Origin: Candidatus Neomicrothrix sp. UBA672 | GTDB taxonomy: Bacteria; Actinomycetota; Acidimicrobiia; Acidimicrobiales; MedAcidi-G1 | Length of the DNA: 19,848 nucleotides | NCBI GenBank assembly: GCA_002299135.1 | Contig: DBNM01000135.1 | Coordinates: forward strand, 767 to 20,614 | Direction of reading: 5' to 3' | Shown here: piece after piece, positions 15,013-19,848 of the stretch | Layout: the number at the start of each line of letters is the position of its first letter | Position numbering within the stretch: the first letter of the stretch is position 1 | Notes under the pieces: model-generated | The model's input: only the letters and a program-made list of their open reading frames with translations | Told to the model about the DNA's origin: nothing | The model's database searches: none | Made by a program: the position numbers and the translations under genes

Positions 15013-16635
15013 TCATAAAGACTGAGCTGTCTCACGCGCCCACCTATAGTCGGATTTTCCATTAGGTCCACGCTTTAATTTTTCAACGAAGACCACACTT
15101 TTGGGTACTTTATAGCCAGCTAAACGTTCTTTTACGTCGTTTAATAGCTCTACCTCTTCCAACGTTTCACCCGGTTCAACCTCTACAACTGCCGTGACTG
15201 CTTGCCCCCAACGTTCATCAGGAAGACCCACTACATTACAATCGACGACTAACGGATTTATTTTCAAAGCTTCTTCGACTTCTTCGGGGAAAACTTTCTC
15301 ACCCCCTGTATTTATACATTCTGAACCTCTGCCTAAAAGCGTGATAGAGCCATCTTTCTCAACTGAAGCCCAATCACCGGGTATTGACCATCTTCGCCCA
15401 TTAATGGTTGGAAAGGTTGATTCTGTTTTTTCAGGATCCTTGTAATATCCAACCGGTAATGGGTAACCGAGAGCGAGTTTTCCAGTCTTTTCAGATCCAG
15501 GTTCAATTTCTTCACCATCTTCTGAAATAACTCTTGTGTGTTCTCCTAGAAAAAATCTTGCTGTTCCCGTATCCTTTTTTCTTCGTGAGGTCACCTGTTT
15601 GCCCATCCCAGTTCCTTCGCTGGAACCCAACGCATCCAAAATCGTGCAACTATGAAGATCCAAAAGACGCTCTTTTAAAGGAGCGCTGAACATCACGCCT
15701 GACGACATCACAAGTCGCAGAGAAGAAATGTCTCTAGCATTACCGCTTTCTAGAGATGCCTCAAGTTCATCAATCATGGGTCGGGCAAAAGCATCACCGA
15801 CAATCGTAAGCATTGTTATTCTGCGCTTTTCTACCATTTCCCAAAGTTCTTTAGGATCAAATGTTCTTGAAGAAAGCGTAGCTACCAAACCTCCATGCAT
15901 GTGAGTGCCCAAAGCAGTGAGGCTTGAAGTTCCATGCATTAATGGCGCAGCACAAAGTTGCCTTATCTCTTTGCCTTCACCTGTAACCCTTTTCGCTACT
16001 TTGGCAGCTTCTTCGAAACTTTCTGGAACTTTCTCTCCAAGTGAACGAAAAGTTTCTGTCATTCCTCCCATAAGTCCTGCATGTGACCACATCACAGCTT
16101 TAGGACTGCCGGTTGTGCCTCCCGTATAAAGAAACCAAAGGTCGTCTCCTGATCTGTCAATCCGAGGGAGTGAGTCATTATTTACAGCATCTTCGTAATT
16201 AGTAATCCAGTCCTGAGAGGAACCTTCACCGATTCTTACAAAAACTTTCAGTTTCGGGCATCTTGAACGGACAGAATCAACGCGCTCTGTCAAACTTGAA
16301 TCGAATAGGACTGCTTCAGCGTCGGCATTATTCAAAATGTAAGCCAACTCTTCATCCAGGTAGCGGTAATTAACGTTTGCTGGAATCGCTCTTATTTTAA
16401 AAGCGGCGAATTGACCTTCTAAATATTCTGAACCGTTGTAACAATAAAAAGCTACTTTTGAATCACGTTTCAAACCTTTTTCAGAAAAAGTTTTTGCTAA
16501 AGATGCTGAACGCTTTTCAAATTCTTCCCAAGATTTTGAATTTTCACTCGAAGAGATAGCTGTTAGATCCCCTATTTCGTCGCTAATCGCTTCCCATGCA
16601 GTAGCAATGTTTAGATTCCCATAGGTTGTAGACAC
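15013..16635 (-). CDS. Acyl-CoA synthetase, FadD19/FadD17-like (steroid-CoA ligase type)
   Basis: ANL-superfamily enzyme that activates a carboxylic acid with ATP and CoA through an acyl-adenylate. The 540 residues show TGGTTGSPK at 171-179 (A3 P-loop), a GSSEGTGMG motif (A5), IPGDWASVEKDGSI (A7), GRGSECINTGGEKVFPEEVE (A8 hinge) and the adenylation lysine K527 in PNGKSDYRW (A10). The start NLNIATAWEAI, the MWSH following the P-loop, LMHGTSS and NTGGEKVFPEE recall mycobacterial FadD19 and FadD17, ligases for steroid side-chain acids (recalled similarity). GTG at 16635 is the chosen start: no ATG is nearby and TAACCT lies 6 bp upstream, fitting a leaderless transcript. It is convergent, with zero spacing, with the SDR and divergent from aroC. 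Confidence 0.92.
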   Translation of the reverse strand: MSTTYGNLNIATAWEAISDEIGDLTAISSSENSKSWEEFEKRSASLAKTFSEKGLKRDSKVAFYCYNGSEYLEGQFAAFKIRAIPANVNYRYLDEELAYILNNADAEAVLFDSSLTERVDSVRSRCPKLKVFVRIGEGSSQDWITNYEDAVNNDSLPRIDRSGDDLWFLYTGGTTGSPKAVMWSHAGLMGGMTETFRSLGEKVPESFEEAAKVAKRVTGEGKEIRQLCAAPLMHGTSSLTALGTHMHGGLVATLSSRTFDPKELWEMVEKRRITMLTIVGDAFARPMIDELEASLESGNARDISSLRLVMSSGVMFSAPLKERLLDLHSCTILDALGSSEGTGMGKQVTSRRKKDTGTARFFLGEHTRVISEDGEEIEPGSEKTGKLALGYPLPVGYYKDPEKTESTFPTINGRRWSIPGDWASVEKDGSITLLGRGSECINTGGEKVFPEEVEEALKINPLVVDCNVVGLPDERWGQAVTAVVEVEPGETLEEVELLNDVKERLAGYKVPKSVVFVEKLKRGPNGKSDYRWARETAQSL

Positions 16636-16641
16636 GATTTG

Positions 16642-16647
16642 AGGTTA
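16642..16647 (-). promoter_or_regulatory. Candidate leaderless -10 box for the acyl-CoA synthetase
   Basis: TAACCT on the minus strand ends 6 bp before the GTG start codon; no Shine-Dalgarno is present. TANNNT-N6-start is the arrangement of leaderless actinobacterial genes. The -35 would fall around 16665-16670 and is not well conserved. Confidence 0.4.
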
Positions 16648-16652
16648 TCGCA

Positions 16653-16665
16653 CTCATTTAATGAG
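16653..16665. promoter_or_regulatory. 13-bp perfect palindrome, possible operator
   Basis: CTCATT-T-AATGAG is a perfect inverted repeat in the 67-bp gap between the acyl-CoA synthetase and aroC. It lies 5 bp upstream of the candidate -10 of the synthetase, that is, in the -35/-10 spacer, where a repressor would block transcription. The regulator is unknown and no regulator gene lies next to it. Confidence 0.35.
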
Positions 16666-16689
16666 ACCTAGCGCGAGCCTAAAGCCCTC

Positions 16690-16695
16690 TATGAT
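16690..16695 (+). promoter_or_regulatory. Leaderless -10 box for aroC
   Basis: TATGAT ends 7 bp before the ATG at 16703. No Shine-Dalgarno precedes that ATG. Spacing and sequence fit a leaderless transcript beginning at or near the A of ATG, which independently supports the chosen start. Confidence 0.5.
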
Positions 16696-16702
16696 CTATG
16701 TA

Positions 16703-17791
16703 ATGGGAAACACTTTCGGTTCTTTATTTAAAATATCCACGTGGGGTGAAAGTCACGGAGGGGGTGTTGGTGTAGTCATAGACGGCTGCCCTTCTTTGCT
16801 TTCTTTGGAGGAAGCTGACATTCAACGTGATCTTGATAGAAGGCGTCCGGGACAGAGTAAAATTACAACTCAACGTAACGAATCAGATACAGCAGAAATA
16901 CTTTCAGGTGTATTCGAGGGAAAAACGCTTGGAACTCCTATTGCAATTTTGATCAGAAACGAAGATGCAAAACCTGCCGCATACGAACACCTAAAAGATG
17001 CTTACAGACCTTCACATGCTGATTTCACTTATGACGCGAAATACGGTATCCGGAACTGGCAAGGCGGCGGACGTTCTAGCGCACGAGAAACTATTGGAAG
17101 AGTGGCTGCAGGTGCTGTAGCTAGGGCACTTTTAAATGAAACAACCAGCATGGAAGTACTTGCCTGGGTTTCACAAATTCACAATATAAAAGCAGATGTG
17201 AAAACGGAAACTGTCGATATAGATGACATTGAGTCAGAAATAACTCGATGTCCGGATCGAGAGGCATCAAAAGCAATGACTTCCGCGATAACTGAAGCAA
17301 GAAAAAATGGGGATTCACTCGGAGGTATTGTTACATGTTTAGTGAGAGGTGTTCCTGTTGGTCTTGGAGTGCCTGTTTTTGATCGAATAGAGGCAGATCT
17401 GGCCAAGGCAATGCTTTCATTACCCGCTTCGAAAGGTTTCGATATAGGAAGTGGATTCTCTTCTGTTGAAATGACAGGAAGCGAGCATAATGATGCCTTT
17501 GAACCTGGTGCTTCCATGCCGACCACTACCTCTAACTATTCAGGCGGTGTTCAGGGTGGAATTACAAATGGCTCAGAAATCATCTTCCGTGTGGCGTTCA
17601 AACCCACTGCAACGATTTCAAGTCCTCAAGAGACAGTCGATAGCAGCAACAATCCCATCACTCTCGAAGCCAAGGGAAGACACGACCCTTGTGTTTTACC
17701 AAGAGCTGTACCGATGGTCGAAGCTATGACTCTTCTTGTATTAGCAGACCATTGGCTTAGAAATCATTCTGCACGAATTACTACTAAATGA
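16703..17791 (+). CDS. aroC: Chorismate synthase
   Basis: Last enzyme of the shikimate pathway: converts EPSP to chorismate with reduced FMN as cofactor. The 362-residue product from ATG 16703 begins GNTFGSLFKISTWGESHG, and shows DLDRRRPGQSK, RPSHADFTY (from 102), GGGRSSARET (from 121), GVPVGLG, GG-x-TNG and KGRHDPC near the end. The open frame extends upstream to 16661, but family alignment and a -10 box 7 bp before 16703 favour the shorter start. The sequence type is the GNTFG/TxGESHG class familiar from proteobacteria and cyanobacteria; actinobacteria such as Mycobacterium have the MLRWxTAGESHG class. It is not beside aroK or aroB here. It is followed 42 bp later by an aldolase-family gene. 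Confidence 0.96.
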   Translation: MGNTFGSLFKISTWGESHGGGVGVVIDGCPSLLSLEEADIQRDLDRRRPGQSKITTQRNESDTAEILSGVFEGKTLGTPIAILIRNEDAKPAAYEHLKDAYRPSHADFTYDAKYGIRNWQGGGRSSARETIGRVAAGAVARALLNETTSMEVLAWVSQIHNIKADVKTETVDIDDIESEITRCPDREASKAMTSAITEARKNGDSLGGIVTCLVRGVPVGLGVPVFDRIEADLAKAMLSLPASKGFDIGSGFSSVEMTGSEHNDAFEPGASMPTTTSNYSGGVQGGITNGSEIIFRVAFKPTATISSPQETVDSSNNPITLEAKGRHDPCVLPRAVPMVEAMTLLVLADHWLRNHSARITTK

Positions 17792-17833
17792 CTTTTTCTT
17801 CAAGCTCAATTAAACTACTTAATGAGGTATGAA

Positions 17834-18637
17834 ATGAACAATGAACAAGACGTGGAAGCTTCGCAGAGATTTCAAACAAACCTACCGTTGATGCATGAAA
17901 TCCCGACTTTCGAAAACTTTGAAGATGAAAGACAACACAGAAAAGAGCGACTTGCGGCAGCTTTTAGAATTTTCGGACGTTATGGTTTCAGTGAAGGAGT
18001 AGCTGGGCACATAACTGCAAGAGATCCAGAGGAAACCGAATGCTTCTGGGTTAATCCATTCGGCATGAATTTCAGTCATATATCAGTCTCAGACCTTTTA
18101 TTGGTTGACCACAACGGCGACGTAATCGAAGGAAGTTATGCTGTGAATCAGGCAGCATTTGCCATTCATTCTGGTATCCACATGGAGAGACCTGAGATTG
18201 TTGCAGCAGCTCACTCTCATTCGCTTTTCGGAAAAGCATTCTCATCACTTGGAAAAACCCTTGATCCGTTGACGCAAGATAGTTGCATATTTTACAACAA
18301 CCATGTTCTGTTTGAAGATTACACAGGGGTGGTGTTAGACCCACTTGAAGGTAAAAGAATCGCTACAGCTCTCGGCCATTGCAAAGCCGCAATACTTAAA
18401 AATCACGGCTTGTTGACTTTGGGAGAAACTGTTGACGAAGCACTTTGGCTTTTTGTGACGATGGAAAGAACTTGTCAGGCTCAGCTACTAGCCGAAGCTG
18501 CTGGAATTACTAACCCCATAGACGATGAAACAGCGACTCTTACCAGTAATCAGATTGGTAATGCTTTTTCTGGATGGTTCAGCGCTCAACCTTTATTCGA
18601 CAAAATATTGGTTGATGAACCTGACCTGCTTCACTAG
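17834..18637 (+). CDS. Class II aldolase/adducin-family protein
   Basis: Metal-dependent aldolase fold; members include fuculose- and ribulose-phosphate aldolases, but this subgroup has no settled substrate. From ATG 17834 it is 267 residues. The N-terminal SEGVAGHIT (about 53-61) and FWVNPFG-x-NFS motifs are typical of adducin-type members. Metal ligands are H127 and H129 (AAHSHS) and H191 (KNHGLL). The open frame also includes an ATG at 17822, but GAGG at 17824-17827 is spaced 6 bp from the second ATG, so that start is preferred. It lies downstream of aroC on the same strand and converges with the small nuclease-like gene 6 bp away. Aldol cleavage of a degradation intermediate is possible but not shown. 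Confidence 0.88.
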   Translation: MNNEQDVEASQRFQTNLPLMHEIPTFENFEDERQHRKERLAAAFRIFGRYGFSEGVAGHITARDPEETECFWVNPFGMNFSHISVSDLLLVDHNGDVIEGSYAVNQAAFAIHSGIHMERPEIVAAAHSHSLFGKAFSSLGKTLDPLTQDSCIFYNNHVLFEDYTGVVLDPLEGKRIATALGHCKAAILKNHGLLTLGETVDEALWLFVTMERTCQAQLLAEAAGITNPIDDETATLTSNQIGNAFSGWFSAQPLFDKILVDEPDLLH

Positions 18638-18643
18638 ATAGGA

Positions 18644-18991
18644 TCAGGCAGCATCTGATAGAAAAAGTCTTTCAATATCGCTTTTATACAGAATTCGTAT
18701 ACTCAAGTCTGGTCTTTGCGCCTGCAACCTTCTAACTTTACGATTCTTTCTTGTTACCAGTGACTGTTTAAGAGTTGTTACTTCTAGGTACAGGTTGTGT
18801 TCAGGTAGAAAAAAATCTGGTGTAAACGCTGACCTGGGTTGACCCTGGGAGTCTCTCTCTAAAACAAAAGTCGTTGGTTCATATTCCCATTCGATGCCAT
18901 AGAAGTCCAACAGGCCCGCTATTCGTTCTTCAGATTCATGAGCAAATGCAGCTGGGGTGTTGCGGTCGGGAAATTTTCGAAGTTCACTCAT
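18644..18991 (-). CDS. Small PD-(D/E)XK nuclease-like protein
   Basis: Unnamed 115-residue protein. The core looks like a restriction-endonuclease fold: an N-terminal helix with HESEE (18-22) and LLDFYGIEW, a strand-turn FTPDFFLP with PD at 58-59, then YLEVTTLKQ where E70 aligns with the (D/E)xK acid but the usual Lys is Thr72, followed by a basic helix TRKNRKVRRLQ (80-90) and a strand SIRILYKSD. The acid pair is present; a lysine is available at 75. Actinobacterial relatives share the VTRKNRK segment (from memory). Activity is uncertain. GAGGAG lies about 12 bp before ATG 18991, 30 bp after the ftsR stop on the same strand, so it is probably co-transcribed with ftsR. Confidence 0.75.
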   Translation of the reverse strand: MSELRKFPDRNTPAAFAHESEERIAGLLDFYGIEWEYEPTTFVLERDSQGQPRSAFTPDFFLPEHNLYLEVTTLKQSLVTRKNRKVRRLQAQRPDLSIRILYKSDIERLFLSDAA

Positions 18992-19021
18992 TAAAGCAAC
19001 TTCTCCTCACCCTCGAAGTCA

Positions 19022-19492
19022 CTATTGACCAACTGCCTTGTGATCGATTTCAATACTGGATCTTTCGTCTCCTGGGAAAAGTTCGACGATTTTCGCATCA
19101 AGGTCTTCCTTGACGCCCGCCATAGGCAAAATATTTAGCACGCCCTGCCCGTTGTGGAGAAGGTCAATAATTTCATCTTCTCCACGTTGCACCATGACGG
19201 AGGCTCCTTGAATGACTAAATTGACTTGCACTACGTCTTCGTCAAGTTTCTCTTCAAGAAACTCAAAAACTTTTCTAATCAAAGCAAGGCGTATTCCTGC
19301 ATCTATTAAAGCCTTGATGGCTTTTAATTTGAGTAAATCTCGGTAGGTGTATCTCCGCCTTGTTCCACTACCACTGGCATCGGCAAGAGACGGTCTTATG
19401 AGTTCCGTCCTAGCCCAGTAATCCAATTGTCTGTATGTGATGCCAACAATTTTTCTGGCTTCGTCACCGCTATAACCTTGTTCTTGAACCAT
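19022..19492 (-). CDS. ftsR: MerR-family transcriptional regulator, FtsR-like
   Basis: DNA-binding regulator; the FtsR homologue in corynebacteria activates ftsZ (family knowledge). The 156 residues start with a winged helix-turn-helix: GYSGDEARKIVGITYRQLDY at 6-25, WARTELIRPS at 26-35, and the wing GSGTRRRYTYRDLLKLK at 41-57. A dimerisation helix follows (about 60-90, IRLALIRKVFEFLEEKL), then a C-terminal part with DLLHNGQGVLNILPMAGV that matches the mycobacterial Rv1830 type. ATG at 19492 has AGGGAAG close upstream. It sits downstream of the DUF151 nuclease gene and upstream of the small nuclease-like gene, the same neighbourhood as Rv1829-Rv1830 in mycobacteria. Confidence 0.88.
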   Translation of the reverse strand: MVQEQGYSGDEARKIVGITYRQLDYWARTELIRPSLADASGSGTRRRYTYRDLLKLKAIKALIDAGIRLALIRKVFEFLEEKLDEDVVQVNLVIQGASVMVQRGEDEIIDLLHNGQGVLNILPMAGVKEDLDAKIVELFPGDERSSIEIDHKAVGQ

Positions 19493-19568
19493 GTTCTTCC
19501 CTCTCTCGCGCGAAAAACAGGCTGAAACCTTATATTTCGCTCAGAGAACTACATTGATGTTATTCTAT

Positions 19569-19597
19569 AGGCTAGATCGTAATAAACTCACGGTCAA
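19569..19597 (-). promoter_or_regulatory. Candidate ftsR promoter
   Basis: On the minus strand TTGACC (19597-19592) and TAGCCT (19574-19569) are separated by 17 bp, about 75 bp before the ftsR ATG. A second TTGACA lies upstream without a matching -10. The 146-bp gap 19493-19638 holds no gene. Confidence 0.35.
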
Positions 19598-19608
19598 CAA
19601 CCGAGTGT

Positions 19609-19626
19609 CAAAAAGACATCTTTTTG
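19609..19626 (-). terminator. Weak hairpin downstream of the DUF151 gene
   Basis: CAAAAAGA-CA-TCTTTTTG is a perfect 8+8 bp inverted repeat 13 bp after the nuclease stop codon. Its 3' arm supplies a run of five U in the minus-strand RNA, but the stem is AT-rich and there is no further U-tract, so it is at best a weak intrinsic terminator. Confidence 0.35.
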
Positions 19627-19638
19627 GTCCAAATTCCT

Positions 19639-19848
19639 TTAACCTGCGAAATCATCAGGGTTAACGTTGTCAAGAAATTCACGAAATTCCTCAACTTGCA
19701 CATCAGCAATTGGTTCCTCTTGCTCAGGAGGTGCGATATATCCCGCCTCTTCTAGTACTTCCTCCTCAACGAAAACGTCAGCCCCCATGCGAACCGCCAG
19801 TGCTATGGCATCAGAAGGCCTAGCGGAAAGCGCGTCAACACCTGCGGG
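19639..19848 (-). CDS. Bifunctional nuclease family protein (DUF151), C-terminal part, cut by window edge
   Basis: Only the last 69 codons are in the window, reading in from the right edge. The segment LSARPSDAIALAVRMGADVFVEEEVLEEAG is split across the conserved DUF151 core: RPSDAIALAVR is the family hallmark, followed by an acidic linker (PPEQEEPIADV) and the EEFREFLDNVNPDDF C-terminal tail common in actinobacterial members. DUF151 proteins have reported DNase/RNase activity in plants and bacteria, but the role in actinobacteria is unclear. Position upstream of a FtsR-like MerR gene matches the mycobacterial arrangement. It is separated from ftsR by 146 bp with its own candidate promoter, so the two may or may not share a transcript. 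Confidence 0.88.
   Translation of the reverse strand, partial: PAGVDALSARPSDAIALAVRMGADVFVEEEVLEEAGYIAPPEQEEPIADVQVEEFREFLDNVNPDDFAG

Noticed and set aside
16661..16702. Extended aroC start at ATG 16661 or 16691
   Set aside because: The extra 14 residues do not resemble chorismate synthases, the first ATG lies inside the palindrome, and a -10 box sits 7 bp before 16703.

Overview
The window looks like an AT-rich, compact chromosome segment (roughly 40% GC by eye) from an actinobacterium, most likely a marine Acidimicrobiia-type lineage. Three things point there: a mycothione reductase (mycothiol is an actinobacterial thiol), an FtsR-type MerR regulator next to a DUF151 bifunctional nuclease, and a rpsT/holA/lepA/hrcA/dnaJ/rsmE neighbourhood. 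The lineage call is inference from gene content, not from a phylogenetic marker. No rRNA, tRNA, CRISPR array, insertion sequence or phage gene was seen.

Layout. (1) 1-4200, minus strand: lepA, hrcA, dnaJ and rsmE (cut by the window edge), a translation/heat-shock block. (2) 4201-5587: rpsT on plus, end to end with holA on minus. (3) 5612-16635: an 11-kb catabolic block. Its left arm (minus) is an SDR dehydrogenase followed by an EthA-like Baeyer-Villiger monooxygenase, running on into holA. Its right arm (plus) is an uncharacterised W-rich protein, three acyl-CoA dehydrogenases, mycothione reductase and a second SDR. It closes with a convergent acyl-CoA synthetase of the FadD19/FadD17 steroid type. 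(4) 16703-18637, plus: aroC (chorismate synthase) and a class II aldolase/adducin-family protein. (5) 18644-19848, minus: a DUF151 nuclease (cut by the edge), ftsR and a small PD-(D/E)XK-like protein.

How the genes may work together. In the catabolic block, CoA activation (15013-16635), alpha-beta dehydrogenation by a two-subunit acyl-CoA dehydrogenase (10504-12778, resembling FadE26/FadE27) and SDR steps match the logic of steroid or bulky isoprenoid side-chain beta-oxidation. The SDR plus monooxygenase pair could turn a secondary alcohol into a ketone and then an ester or lactone. No ring-opening genes (KstD, KshAB, HsaABCD), thiolase or hydratase lie in this window, so the substrate is unknown.

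Genes are packed very tightly: three convergent pairs end 0 to 6 bp apart and no gene-free stretch exceeds about 150 bp. Several starts (aroC, the acyl-CoA synthetase, the first acyl-CoA dehydrogenase) lack a Shine-Dalgarno sequence and have a TANNNT box 6-7 bp upstream, which suggests leaderless transcripts.
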